From Talaromyces rugulosus (Eukaryota > Ascomycota > Eurotiomycetes > Eurotiales > Trichocomaceae): DNA of 64,000 nt. Both the position numbers and the translations under genes were made by a program. The stretch lies in NCBI RefSeq assembly GCF_013368755.1, contig NC_049564.1, positions 1,558,001 to 1,622,000 of the forward strand, in the 5' to 3' direction. Each line of letters opens with the position of its first letter. The first letter of the stretch is position 1. Below are positions 11,657 to 23,411 of this stretch, one piece after another. Below the pieces are notes generated by a model, which saw nothing but the letters and a program-made list of their open reading frames with translations, was not told the origin of the DNA and searched no databases.

Positions 11657-13232
11657 CTAATGCCTCTGATGCACCAGTCTCCCCCCAACCCAGACAGCCC
11701 TCACATTTCGATCATCACCACTCCACACCCACTTTGCAATCTTCTCTTCCCAGTTCTCCCATCCAAACAGATCAACGTTGCCCGAGTCTTTGTTTAACTC
11801 ATCTTGAATACTATCGCCATCATTGTCGACTACTCCTGCCCCGAGTTCGATGAACTGCGCGTCAAAGAACATGCCCTTTTCGAACCCGCCGATCTGGTCA
11901 GCCATGTCGACGACCCGAGCACCTCCTCTCGTTGCCAGGTACAGAGCTTCTTCCACGCTGAGATTCTCCCGTCCAGTTGTCTCTGACGACTGGCTTGCAA
12001 CCAACCTCGAAACAAGACAGGCCTGACGCGCCGACTCAAGAATACTCGGCGAATAGCCCCCGCTGACATCAGTGCCCAATCCCACAACAATCCCATCATC
12101 AAGCAACGTTCGCACGGGACAGAGCCCAGAACCGAGGGCATTATTAGACGCCGGACAATGCGATATTTTAGCATCACGGGCTTTAACCAGCGAGCGCTCC
12201 TCCGCAGTCAAATGCACCGCATGAGCAAGAATCGTCCGCGGCGTCAAAAGGCCTGCATCTTCGTATACTTGCGCATAGCTAGACCCCTTAAAAAGCTCCT
12301 TGACCAGCGCAACCTCGTTTTTGTTTTCTGAGATATGCGTCTGGATATGTAACGGCGGAGTATACGATGCCGCAAGCCTCCCAAGCCCAGTGAGTGCGTC
12401 ACAAGAGCACGTAGGCGCAAACCGCGGCGTGACGATGGGGGCAATCAGTTTTCCCTTGGGATCTAAGCGTTGCACATAGTCAATAACCTGCCGCGTGGCC
12501 GAGAGTGATTCCTCGCTTGACTCGTCGTGGTAATCCTCCGGGCAAAAAGCAGGATTGTCCATGCACACTCGTCCGATGAAAGCGCGCTGGCCGCGCTGAT
12601 GGCACAGTGAAGCCAGCAGACACGTTGCTGGGACGTGTATAGTAGCGTAGTAAGAAGCAGTTGTAGTGCCGTGCGAGAGCGTGCGCGAGATGACCCGGTT
12701 GTACACTGTGTGCGCCTTTGGAGGCGCTGAATCAGATGGCGGTTCTGTGCCAAAGGACCTTTCCATCGGGAATGTGTACTTTTGCAGCCAGTCTAGGAGA
12801 GTAGAGGACCCAAAAATTCCTGCATTAGGATATTGGGAGGCGTGTATATGCGTGTCTAATACTTGTGATAAGCACGTTGCATATAAATATTGCTCAGCAA
12901 TGGACGTCCCGCTTACCTATAAACCCCGGAAAGAAAAATCCATTTCTCTCCCGTCCAGCTCCTCCCTTGACAATCGTCACAGTCTGTTTCGTTGCATCTA
13001 TCGAGCCATTGACTTCTGGAGGTACTATCGTCCACCCATTCCGCTCAATCATCCTGTGCAGAGCATCTTCGTCGTCGCTTCCAACCGCCCAGTCGAACCC
13101 TTCAATCCGGCCACTTTGATTCAGCACCCACAAAGCACCGGAATTTATTTCCAGCGTATGTTTGCCTTCTGTCGATACCTGGCGCGGTACTTGAATAAAC
13201 GTGCCGTGGTAGAGAGTATATGTCGCGACCAT
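11657..13232 (-). CDS. Guanine deaminase (amidohydrolase superfamily)
   Basis: Two exons (13232-12917 and 12855-11657; 61-nt intron) encode 504 aa. The intron interrupts the key metal motif: splicing joins FFFPGFI to DTHIHASQYPNAGIFGSSTLLDWL, giving the H-x-H zinc pair (H108/H110) and the guanine-deaminase-specific YPNAGIFGSSTLLDWLQKYTFP. Downstream are HIQTHISEN, LAHAVHLT and the metal/catalytic Asp in GLGTDVSGG. The enzyme hydrolyses guanine to xanthine plus ammonia in the purine salvage/nitrogen pathway, in the cytosol. The length agrees with fungal guanine deaminases, which are slightly longer than bacterial ones because of the N-terminal insert. The identity is firm from the motif around residue 106; regulation is not visible. 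Confidence 0.92.
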
Positions 13233-14009
13233 TTTGACAATCCCAGCCTCAAGTGCCCAAGGCCCCCCCGAGTGAGAAAGTAGTAATTATCGAGATAATG
13301 ACTATATTACAAAAACTGGCACAATTCACACAAATGTAAAGGCACTCGTATAGCAGCTGTAACTAAATCGTATTCTTTGAAAAAAAAAAAAGATAAAGAG
13401 ACAGCAAGTCCGGACTCCTGAGGGGTGGTGTATCTGTCTGTTATCGATTGCTCGCCCCACCGACGAAATCTCCCCGCATGCGGTCAATTGTTTATCAGTC
13501 GAAAACCGGGCAAGTTCGAGAAGCAAAGAAAAGGAAAGAAAAAGAGCAAGCAACAAAACAAACAGGGACAAAAGAGTCCAGCCAGCGTTTTATATACCGG
13601 ATTCAATGGTCGGACCCGCCCAGCATCGATCGGGCTGTAGGACGAACGCTACCACGGCATCGGCCGCCTCCGACAGGGGAAAAAGGAAGCAGCCTCACAG
13701 TGGCGGGGTAGACCATTTAACTAAATTTAGCACAAGTACAATATTTCTAGGTTGTATATTCCTTTGCTATATACAGAACTCTTCGGTCGATCCTCATTGA
13801 AATTGATACGAATAAATCCACTGTAATGTTGAAACAAGTGGAAGTCAAGCAACGCTAGTCTATCTTGCAGACTTGAACAGAAATTTAAAAAAAAAAATAA
13901 GAATGAAAAAAAATGCCTCCCAAACCATGCAGGTTGAGCTTCCAAACGCCAAAAACTTGCAAATCACCAAAAAAAGTAATCATCAACAACGCGAATAGGG
14001 TATCTTGAT
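13233..14009. other. Intergenic region between guanine deaminase start and glycine decarboxylase end
   Basis: It holds the guanine deaminase promoter and the GCV2 3' flank. A-rich tracts occur at 13380-13392 and 13888-13900. No gene, RNA or repeat of note was recognised. Confidence 0.55.
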
Positions 14010-17000
14010 TTACGTGGTGTCCTCAACCGGTCCACACGTACAGAAAAGATTCTGATCACCAAAAGCTGCAGCAAAAATTAGCATGTATATCAAAGGAAGA
14101 AAAAAAAAGGTAACTCACCATCGTCAACTCGGGTCACCGAGGGCCAGAACTTCTTCTCCTCCAGATACGGCAGAGGGTAGGCCGCCTTCTCGCGCGTATA
14201 TGACCGGTTCCATTCAGTAGCCAACAGGTCACGCTGGGTGTGAGGAGAGTTCTTCAAAACATTGCCTTCGCGCGGCTGCTCGCCGCTTTCAACTGCTGCG
14301 ATCTCCTGACGAATGGAAATAAGGGCGTCACAGAATCGGTCGAGTTCGGCCTTGTTCTCGGACTCGGTGGGTTCGATCATGAGAGTGTTGGAAACGGGCC
14401 ATGACATTGTTGGTGCGTGGAAGCCGTAGTCTTGCAACCGCTTGGCAATGTCAATGGCTTCGATGCCGCAAGTCTCCTTGAAGTGACGGGCGTCTAGAAT
14501 GAACTCGTGGGCGCACCGGCCGTTGTCGTTGGTGTACAGAATCGGGTAGTGGTTCTTGAGACGAGCAAGAATGTAGTTGGCATTAAGCAAAGTGATCTTG
14601 GTAGAGTGCGTGAGACCGGCAGATCCCATCATGTTGATGTAGTTGAATGTGATCGGAAGGAGACTGGCGCTTCCCCATGGTGCTGCGCTGATGGGAGGAG
14701 ATGCCGACTCGGATCGCCGGGCCTGCAGAGCCTCACTCGAAGGGTGCGATGGAAGGAATGGACGCAGATGTTCGGCAACACCAATGGGGCCCACGCCCGG
14801 ACCGCCTCCACCGTGAGGGATACAAAAGGTCTTGTGAAGGTTCAGATGGCAAACATCAGCACCGATCTCTCCCGGTGAGCACAGTCCGATCTGGGCGTTC
14901 ATGTTGGCACCGTCCATGTAGACCTGGCCGCCATGTTTGTGGACAATGTTGCAGACCTCCTTGACACCAGGCTCAAAGACACCATATGTACTTGGGTATG
15001 TAACCATGATGGCTGCCAGTTCATCCTTGTGCTTTTCACACTTGACTCGGAGATCTTCGATATCGAGATTACCCGTCTTGGTGTCACACTTGATAGGTAC
15101 GACTTTCATACCAGCCATGGCGGCACTGGCAGGGTTAGTTCCGTGTGCCGAGACAGGAATCAGGCAGATATTCCTGTTTCCTCCAGATACAGACTCCTGG
15201 TACTTCTTGATCACTCGCAAACCGGCAAACTCTCCCTGCGCACCAGAGTTTGGTTGAACGGTAACTTCGGCCATGCCAGTGATATCGGCAAGCTGTTGTT
15301 CGGTATCACTGATAAGCTGGGTATATCCCTCAACAGTGTCTGCTGGCATAAAAGGGTGGATCTGCGAAAACTCGGGCCAAGAAACGGGGATCATTTCCGA
15401 GGTGGCATTGAGCTTCATGGTGCAAGATCCAAGAGGAATCATCGAGTGAACTAGCGACAAGTCTTTCGATTGCAAGTGGTAAATGTATCGCAGCATACCA
15501 GTCTCCGAGTGGTACGAGTTGAAAACAGGGTGCGTAAGGTAAGAAGACGTACGCTCCAGCGATGCTGGGATGCTGACAGGAGAAATAGCAGTGTTGACCG
15601 AGACATCGCCCTTGGAAGATTGAGAAGCAAAAACTTGCAGGATCGAATGAAGCTCATCCCTGCCAACTGTTTCATCCAGAGACAGAGCAACCTTATTCGA
15701 GTCGACTAGTCGGAAGAAGATTTTCGATGACTTTGCTGATGCCAAAAGAGCCTCGGCCGCGCTGCTGTCTGGTAGCTCAACAGTGACAGTATCAAACAAA
15801 ATTCCTTGGTCAGAAGTGTTGCTGCGCACAGGAACATTAAAGCCCAACTCTTGTATCTTCTCACGGAGCAGAGCGGTCATGGCCATGATACGTTGAGCAA
15901 TGACCTTGAGGCCCTGAGGACCGTGGTAAACAGCATACATGGCACTCATATTCGCGAGAAGTGCCTGAGCTGTGCAAATGTTGCTGGTTGCCTTTTCACG
16001 ACGAATGTGTTGCTCTCGTGTCTGCAATGCCAGTCTGAGGGCACGGTTACCCAGCCGATCCTTCGAAACACCCACAAGACGGCCGGGGATCTTGCGCTGG
16101 TGCTTGTTTGTGCAAGCAAAGAAAGCGGCATGAGGGCCACCAAAGCCCATCGGCACACCGAAGCGCTGAGCGCTTCCGAATGCAATATCGGCGCCGAATT
16201 CGCCGGGGGCTTTTAGAACCGTCAACGCTAGAAGATCCGTGGCGACGGCGAATGTGCCGCCGAGTTTGTGAATTTCCTCTCCCAACGCGCTAAAATCGAG
16301 AATACCGCCCTGAGTATCGGGATATTGAGCAAGAACACCGATTAGGTTGTCGCCCTGTTCCTTGACCAGCTTGAAATCGTCGGCGGTGACATCACCAACA
16401 ACCAAGTTGATTCCAAACCCTTCGGCGCGAGAGCGCATAACAGCAATAGTCTGTTCATGGCAGAGGTTAGAAATGAGAAACGACTTTCCAGCTTTCTTTT
16501 GTCTGGACGTAGGAAGAGTGGCCAGAGACATGGTCATGGCTTCGGCAGCGGCAGTGGCTTCATCGAGCACCGAGGCATTGGCGACAGGCAAGCCGGTAAG
16601 ATCGGCAGTCAAAGTCTGGAAATTCAGCAGGGACTCCAAACGGCCCTGACTGATCTCGGCCTGATACGGAGTGTAGCTCGTATACCACGCCGGGTTTTCG
16701 AGGATGTTTCTGAGAATCACCGGAGGCACGATGGTCGGATAGTAGCCGGCACCAATGTACGACTTGCCGGCGTTGCTGATCTTCTGTCGGTACTCGTCGA
16801 GGAGCTTCAGCATATCATTCTCACCAAGTCCGCCGTCAATAGGGTCCCGGTATAGCTGTGGCGCGGCCCGCGGAGAAGTCACGGAGAGATCCTTTTTCGA
16901 AAGAATATCGGCCGGAAGAACCTGCTTGACAAACTCGTCTAGCGAAGCTGCTGGCGGATCAAGAGCCGCCAGCATCTCCTTGGCCGCATCTGGCGAGGGT

Positions 17001-17260
17001 CCAATGTGACGACGGGGAAACGTGTCGAGAGGTTGAAACAGGTCGCGCGGGTTGGGGTCTCCATGGTCGTCCAGAGAACTGGTAGAAACCGCGCGCCGAG
17101 TTGAAGGGGTAGGCTGCTGCGGTGGCGTTCGCAGACAATTGTTCAATGTCGAAAAGGACGAAACTTGTGATGTCGTTGTTCGCAGTGCTGCAATGCCACG
17201 AAAACGCAATGGCCGCGAGAGATGGCGACCTGCAGCTCGCGCAGTCACAGAGAGCGCCAT
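14010..17260 (-). CDS. GCV2: Glycine dehydrogenase (decarboxylating), P-protein of the glycine cleavage system
   Basis: Two exons (17260-14119 and 14065-14010; 53-nt intron) encode 1065 aa. The unspliced frame would end in a spurious Phe tract; splicing gives DDAFGDQNLFCTCGPVEDTT, the conserved C-terminus. The first ~60 residues are Arg/Ser/Thr-rich with few acids, a mitochondrial targeting sequence. HIGPSPDAAKEML opens the first half of the pseudo-dimer, and the PLP lysine is in HLNLHKTFCIPHGGGGPG in the second half, with PNSGAQGEFAGL and CHLNLH around it. The enzyme decarboxylates glycine and passes the aminomethyl group to lipoyl H-protein in the mitochondrial matrix, feeding one-carbon metabolism. 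The length matches eukaryotic P-proteins and no key residue is missing. Confidence 0.96.
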
Positions 17261-17889
17261 GGCGGCTTATCTTCTTCTCTTATCGAGGGGATGGAGGGGG
17301 TTGGCTCCAAGCTCTCTCCCAATACCGCTGAAATTCAGAATCGGAATTGGAGCATGTAGTTTGAATTGGAGAAGAGAAGAGTAGAAGAGGAATGAAAGAA
17401 ACAAAAACGCAATGAAGAAAAAAAAAAGGTTGTGCGGCTTTGAGCTTGTTCAAGATGGTTTTCGTGGTTGATAAGGACAGCCTCCGCGGCGGAGAGAAAA
17501 TAACGCGTATTGTCAGCTGTCTGTATCTGCATGTGGCTCTTGGCGCCGCTGCACAGCTATTTTCCTCGGCAAACGCTGGCGGCAGCCAACCAAACTCGGG
17601 GTTGATGTCATGAAGGCGTCGGTCCGGTATTCGTAATACGCGCCCGTTTCGCTGATAAGATAACGATTCCCGCGGGAAAGCTGTGCAGGCGGGAAAGATC
17701 AAGGTTTTTTTCCCCTTCTTTTTCCTTCGGTCTCCGATAAACTAACATTCTAGACTCCTACAGTCACGTTTTGACATGTATGATTGCTCCGGGAGTCGGG
17801 GCTTTCTCTCGGGCATTGAGCTACTATATATAGAATGGTGCTTTAACGCGGACCATGTGAAGATGATAGCCTTCAATGTTTCATGTTGC
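17261..17889. promoter_or_regulatory. Promoter region of GCV2
   Basis: The stretch directly upstream of the GCV2 start carries a long T/C-rich tract on the coding strand (about 17300-17430), common in promoters and leaders of highly expressed ascomycete genes. No further gene was recognised here. Confidence 0.4.
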
Positions 17890-18258
17890 TATAACTACCC
17901 GGAGTAGACTGGAATATGATGCATGTGGAGATCTACATATAGATGGCATACACATTTATTTTTTCTTTCTCTATTTTCAATGCCATGATTTTCATATCCA
18001 TCCATTGATCCACGCCATTGTTCTGTTCAATAGACATGGCTTGTTGTCCTTGGAAAAAGTTGATCACGCCGGATATACAAATGATTGCTCCATAGGTGCG
18101 GCCAAACATTCAATGTTGCGAAACCAATTTGAAGACTTTGGTTGCATAGTCACCATATATGGTAAATGGCAAGTACTCGTTGTTCAGAGACGTCAAGGTG
18201 ACTTGGGACATTGTCGAGTAGTACAATGGCCAAAGATACGGTAGATAGTTGAGTACCC
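17890..18258 (-). pseudogene. Relic of an MFS transporter C-terminal part
   Basis: On the minus strand, conceptual translation gives VLNYLPYLWPLYYSTMS, then DYATKVF and, after a frame change, GFATL followed by FGRTYGAIICISGVINFFQ. These short blocks in this order match the end of fungal MFS carriers of the Fmp42/LAT3-like type, which read like LRPLYYSAMSDYAxKVFGFxTFGRxYGxIIC. A TGA stop and a one-base shift break the stretch before FGRTYG, and the expected acceptor before DYATKVF is not a clean AG. No upstream exons were found. I call it a decayed gene fragment; family assignment is from remembered motif patterns only. Confidence 0.5.
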
Positions 18259-18635
18259 TGTAGTGGTTAGAAACACAATATTAGCGCTAGCGTTTGTGCA
18301 ACACTCATGCCCAAGCCTTCCGCTAAGCCAAGCTCTGGACTTTTTGAGAAAATGATTTCGGAAATATTTATTTTTGAGTGGCCAATGCCACCACGAGAAA
18401 CTGCATCAAGATGGCAATAAACTCGGCTTAAATACTGCAAAAGTTGCACATGTACATACATACACATTTCACGTGGCCAAAAGCCAGCAATATACAGGTA
18501 AATATGAAATATGAGATATGAGAAATATACAAAGAAAACACCGTGACTCAAAAAGAAAGAAAACTCTGCGCCAGCTCACCAGAATCCAACACCAATGAAC
18601 AGCGCCAACTCCCAGCATGCGAACAATGACTCGAA

Positions 18636-19757
18636 TCAGACCGCCTCAATAATCGTGCTAGGGTCTTGAATGGGTATTTCTTTTCCCCTGCAGGTAGCGA
18701 CGATGACGCTTTCAAAGTTGGAGTAGGGCTGGGATTGGCCAAATTCCAAAAAGGTTGTGTATTCATAGAGCGACACCATAGGCAAGTTGACATTCGAGTT
18801 GAGTTTTGCCCAGTGGTCCTCTGACTGGACTTCCCACAGCCATGTGCGGCTGTCAAAGGGCAACGCATCGACAAACGGCGTGCGGCAGGCATAACCTAGC
18901 GTCATAAGCGAGTGCGCGGCGCTGGCAATGTGCGAGTAAATAATGGTCCTCCGGACGCTCTCGGCAAACAACCATGCTCGCCAAGGTGTCATGGTGCTTG
19001 GCAGTTCCTGGGGCACTTGGGACCATAGCTTTCGCGATAAATGGACGATGATATCATTGAGCTTGTTGACGGTCTGGGCGTTCATCTTGTCATTGGTCAA
19101 TTGAATGCACTGCGCCAGCACCAGCCCTTGCACGCAGGCAAGGAGTTCTTCAAAATTGCCGGCCTTTTTCGCGGCCTGTAAAAGCGACAAGGTCTGCCGC
19201 TGAAGTAGCTGATACAGCTTCGAAGAACTCAGGCGGCCGTCAGCGAGACATAAATTACACAAATCACGCATCTCTCGAATAGGCCGCGGCAAGGCCTTGC
19301 CGTACAAGCAAGGGTGGATAAATGGCGAATGGCCTTGGGCGAAAAGGACGGGGGCCTGCTGCACGATGCTGGCCACCATGTAGATGATATCCGGGGTACG
19401 GGGTTTGCGGATCTCCATCTCCATAGACGGCGGAATGGAAAGCGAAAAGTAGTTTGAGCACTTGGCCGATGAAAACGAGCCAGTCACACGCAGCACAATA
19501 ATATCGTTCCCATTGTTGGCGATGCTTGTAACTGCCTGGTGGGGCTCAGATCGAGCATGATGGGTGGATTTGGTGATGCGGTTCTCTGTGACCACGGTGG
19601 ACTGGGCCGACGACAGGGGGATGTTGACGTACTGGCAGCGAACGCCCTTTTTCAGGCACCGCGTGCAGTCTGGGAAGAGCAGGTCGCAGCGTCGCTTGAC
19701 CTTGACGCAGCCCTGGCAGGACCTGCGGAGACTAGTCCCATTCGTGGCCATTGTCAC
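18636..19757 (-). CDS. Short Zn2Cys6 zinc-cluster protein
   Basis: An intronless 373-aa protein. The zinc cluster sits at the extreme N-terminus: C14-x2-C17-x6-C24-x6-C31-x2-C34-x6-C41 within RRSCQGCVKVKRRCDLLFPD. Two ATGs (codons 1 and 3, MTMATNG) compete for the start. The remaining 330 residues are mostly helical without a canonical Fungal_trans signature, resembling the short zinc-cluster proteins annotated near fungal metabolite genes. It is half the size of the other zinc-cluster regulator here. A nuclear DNA-binding role is likely from the cluster; targets are unknown. A CACGTGAT element lies 102 nt upstream of the start. Confidence 0.82.
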   Translation of the reverse strand: MTMATNGTSLRRSCQGCVKVKRRCDLLFPDCTRCLKKGVRCQYVNIPLSSAQSTVVTENRITKSTHHARSEPHQAVTSIANNGNDIIVLRVTGSFSSAKCSNYFSLSIPPSMEMEIRKPRTPDIIYMVASIVQQAPVLFAQGHSPFIHPCLYGKALPRPIREMRDLCNLCLADGRLSSSKLYQLLQRQTLSLLQAAKKAGNFEELLACVQGLVLAQCIQLTNDKMNAQTVNKLNDIIVHLSRKLWSQVPQELPSTMTPWRAWLFAESVRRTIIYSHIASAAHSLMTLGYACRTPFVDALPFDSRTWLWEVQSEDHWAKLNSNVNLPMVSLYEYTTFLEFGQSQPYSNFESVIVATCRGKEIPIQDPSTIIEAV

Positions 19758-20223
19758 AGCTGTTGGTGGTTGTGTTTTTGTGCAGCGCCGAGCACAGCAG
19801 CTGAGTGGAACAAAGGGAAAGGGAGATTGGGCGGTGGCGACTCGGCGACTGGGCGGAGCACGTGATGGGCCCCGCTAGGGGCTGCCGTTTCGGGAATGGT
19901 CTCCACTGCCGCTGCGCCATCCGATTGGCTGTTGCCGAAAGAGGTTTAGCGTCCACTGTCATCGTATATTCCTTGAGTAATATACTACTTTCTATAATAA
20001 TAATTATTTAATTGAATAACGGAACGATCTCTGAACAGAAAGTAATTGATGTATTATTATTATCTTGTATTTTATACAGGTACGGAATGTGCAGTGTTCA
20101 ATATGCGATATGAATGCAAAAAACCTATACAACACCAACTCCGCTAGACTAGAACAGGTTTGACATATAACTGCCCCTGCTATTGTGCCATCTCCAAATG
20201 CTACGTACTAGTAGTGCCAAGGA
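19758..20223. other. Intergenic region with a CACGTGAT element
   Basis: Upstream of the zinc-cluster gene lies CACGTG (19859-19864). The rest is AT-rich around 19980-20070 and holds the 3' flank of the solenoid gene. No gene seen. Confidence 0.5.
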
Positions 20224-21285
20224 TCAAGCCTCATACGGCGGAGGTGGATCGTGCACATCTGTGATCGACGCCGGCCTGTTGATGTGCACCGTTGGGGCTG
20301 TGGGTTTGGCTTTAGGCTTGGATTTAGAGCCGGCCCCGATCAACTCGTCGTCAGTCGACTCCTCGTCCTCGCTGGACAGTGAATCGTTTATGCGGTCGCT
20401 GTCGTCTAGTTGCTCACCGGCCTGGTAAATCATCAGTATGGATTCTATATCGCTCGTGGTGGGAAAGCATACAGCTTCTGCGGCCTTCCAGCCCGACTCT
20501 CGCATAGGAGACGCTGCTCGCAGCGGTTGAGCAACCGGCAGCGGCTCTGCAGTAGACGACGACGACAAGTCCGCCGATTTTTGCATTGGTTTGGTTCTCG
20601 GTTTGATAACAACCTCCTCAGTCGTACTCGTACGGCCGACCAGATCCCCGTTCTTCCATATCCCGTACCTGAGGGTCATCCATCCAAAAGTCGTCCTATC
20701 CATAACACAGTCCATCACATCACAATTCGACAGATTCGATCTGTCCACCCGACTTCTTGTAACAGCGACATTGTCCATCTTTGTCCGATCACAGACTGCA
20801 CCCTCTGCAACAACCGAGTTCCGCACAATGCAGCGCTCAACCGTGCTCCCGCTGAGAATGTCACTATCCTCGAGCTGCGAGCGATTAACAACCTTGGCGC
20901 CCATAAACTTGGTCGCGCTGGCAGTGGTGCGCTCGACCCGATTCCGCGGGTCTACGATACAGCCTTTCAGTGTGCATTTGTTGACGACCGAGTCTGTGAC
21001 TGTGCAGTTCTCGAGCTTGGACCGGTCGATCTGCGACGAAAAGATGGCCGAGTCCTGCACCTGCGAGTGACTCACATTGTTATTTTTGATCTTTGCCTCG
21101 TTTGGCAAATCCTCCAGTGTCGAGTTGGCGATTGTCGAGGTGCTGATTTGCGTGGCCGAGCTTAGGTTGATGAATGTGCTGTCGGAGAGAGTGGAGCGCG
21201 AGACCTCCGGGTACGCATCCCATTTTTCGGGTGTCACGCTGACATTGGTGATGTTGCTTTTGCGCGCTTTGGGGAAGGAGGACAT
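20224..21285 (-). CDS. Beta-solenoid-like repeat protein with terminal PPPY motif
   Basis: An intronless 353-aa protein of no family I can name. Residues about 25-210 consist of short imperfect repeats of the form S-x-[VIL]-x-[DNR]-[SC]-x-[VFIL], for example RSTLSDSTFINLSSATQIS, SKLENCTVTDSVVNKCTLK and RSNLSNCDVMDCVMDRTTF. The alternating small/polar and hydrophobic spacing of 4-6 residues resembles pentapeptide-repeat or right-handed beta-helix folds. A linker rich in Ser/Pro follows (215-260), then an acidic Ser/Asp/Glu stretch (DDSDRINDSLSSEDEESTDDE), and the protein ends with PPPPYEA, a PPxY motif that binds WW domains such as those of Rsp5/Nedd4 ubiquitin ligases. No signal peptide is seen, so it is probably cytosolic. 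Function is unknown; an adaptor or scaffold role is speculation. Confidence 0.75.
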   Translation of the reverse strand: MSSFPKARKSNITNVSVTPEKWDAYPEVSRSTLSDSTFINLSSATQISTSTIANSTLEDLPNEAKIKNNNVSHSQVQDSAIFSSQIDRSKLENCTVTDSVVNKCTLKGCIVDPRNRVERTTASATKFMGAKVVNRSQLEDSDILSGSTVERCIVRNSVVAEGAVCDRTKMDNVAVTRSRVDRSNLSNCDVMDCVMDRTTFGWMTLRYGIWKNGDLVGRTSTTEEVVIKPRTKPMQKSADLSSSSTAEPLPVAQPLRAASPMRESGWKAAEAVCFPTTSDIESILMIYQAGEQLDDSDRINDSLSSEDEESTDDELIGAGSKSKPKAKPTAPTVHINRPASITDVHDPPPPYEA

Positions 21286-21763
21286 TTTTTCTTAGTAGTA
21301 AGTGATGGTGCTTGTTTATTAGTTTTCAGTTTTCAGTGTTTTTTTTGGTCGGTCTGTTCAGGTGAGGTACGATCAGGATTCAATAATCAGGAGGGAGAAT
21401 ATGGATGCCTGAAACCACGTGATGCCAACACTCGCTAGGCTGATTTCGACGTGACGAGAAAATTGTTGGGATGGATTTTTGAGATAAATTTTGGATGGAC
21501 TTATTTCTCTGGTGCTCTGTGAGAAATATTTCAAAAGGTGTGTGCTGATTGCGGTGCATCGTATATACATGTAACATGTTTTCCGAATCGGGAAATGCAC
21601 ATATCACACCTTTGCCAACATGGAACCAACCAGTTATCTGAATTCCATATAGCCGTCGCTTACAAATATCACTGGAAAGAATCCTTATAATCTCTAGGTT
21701 ATATTTATTAATCGATATATACTAGTAATAAAAACATTCAACGAAAGAAATACATGTATGTAA
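21286..21763. other. Intergenic region with a CACGTGAT element
   Basis: This is the promoter of the solenoid gene and the 3' flank of the permease. CACGTG occurs at 21416-21421, 131 nt above the solenoid start. No gene recognised. Confidence 0.5.
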
Positions 21764-23378
21764 TCACCGACCATAGGCAGTCGCAACGCGCTTGTACACG
21801 ACGACCGCGGTGCCGTCCTTCAAATACTCGCGACGCGGCTCCAGCTTGTACTTGCCAACCGCCGGCGCCGCCACCCACCAGACAAACCAATACACCACCG
21901 ACGCCGCCAACAACGCAATACCAACCACCGCATACAAGTAATACGGCAGGGAGGTATCCCCCTTTCCGCCAGGAGGACGCAGAAACGGCGCGACGAGTTG
22001 AAAGGCCTGCGCAACCATGAAAAACGCTGCAATGGGCCACCACACTTTAAAGGGCCGAGGGGTATCGGGTTTCTTCCACCGGAACCAAAACAGACCCAGC
22101 ACGACAAGAAAGTTGATCACGCTGCCCGGGTAGCCTTCCAGATCAAGGATGAAGTTGTATGCATCGCCAAAGGGGATGGCGACGATGACGATAAACGAAG
22201 GGATAAAGTGAAGCAAGAGGCCCGCCGAGGGGGAGCCAAAGGGCCAGCTCGAGGCCCAGAATTTGGGAAAGGGGATCACGCCTTCTTTGGCCAGTTCTTG
22301 GTTGACGCGAGATTGGGCAAAGGTGACTGTCATGACGTTTCCGAGAGCGGAGATGGCGACCAGGACACTGAAAAAAAAGGGTCAGTTTGTGCTCATTGTA
22401 GCAATTTCAAAATGAACTTACCTGAGAGCGCGCTGGGCGGCAGTTCCAAACACCCTTTTCATGAAAAAGGCGGCTACCGTGAGACCGCTGTTGGCAAGTT
22501 CTTCCGGCGTAGCCACGGCGAAATAGGCAATGTTGGCCAGCAGATAAAGGATACCACAGATCATCAATCCCAGAGGACCGGCGATTTTGACGGTGCGCAC
22601 GGGGTTCTTGACCTCGTTCAGGACGTACATGGCGTTGGACCACCTATTTCTTGTCAATCTTCATCCAGCCCAAAAATAAAAGCGTGATTACATACCCGGC
22701 ATAGGAGTTCAAAACCTTGAAAAGCGCAGTGGCGTACAGATTGCCCGATGTCGCCGATCCAGCAAAGGCATTGCGAAAGTTTGCATGGGGATCAGGCACG
22801 CTCGACACGCCTCCACCCAGGACAACCCAGCCCGTGATGACAATGAACAACAGGATCACGATCTTGATAACTCCAATCACGTTCATTCCACGGACACCCC
22901 AGTTAGGCAGGAAAGTGTGCAGCAGGGTCACAGAAATGATGACGGCAATGGCAATGCCGCGTTCCTCCCATTCGGAGGCGGTGCGGTTGGCAGCGACGAC
23001 GATGTACGAGGCGAAGATGATGCATCCGGAAGCTGTCTTTGTTAGTTCCTAATCTGAGAGATCACGCAAAAATGGAGATGTGTCCATACCGGTGAACCCA
23101 AGAGCAACAGCCTGAACCGCAAACACGATCGAGATGAGAAGCTGTGGCCGTTTGTAGACGGCTTCGAGATAGACCTTTTCTCCACCACTGCGGGGAATCA
23201 TACACGCAAACTCGAGCCAGACGCAGAGACCAGCAGCAGCCAGGAACAGACCGAGCACCCAGAACATCAGCGACGCGCCGACACTTCCCAGACTTTCAGT
23301 GACAGAGGCAGGTGTTGAGAAGATACCCGTGCCGATGATACGGCCGACACTATAGCTAGTTAGGCACATGCTTCATAT

Positions 23379-23411
<33 letters not shown>

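Noticed and set aside
14507..16855. Several plus-strand frames over GCV2
   Set aside because: They overlap an unmistakable P-protein on the minus strand and have no start or splice logic of their own.
20410..21165. Long open frame antisense to the solenoid gene
   Set aside because: Basic, low-complexity translation without domains; a shadow of the real gene on the other strand.
23379..23411. CRISPR-like repeat array
   Set aside because: It is a simple trinucleotide microsatellite without spacers, inside a eukaryotic intron.
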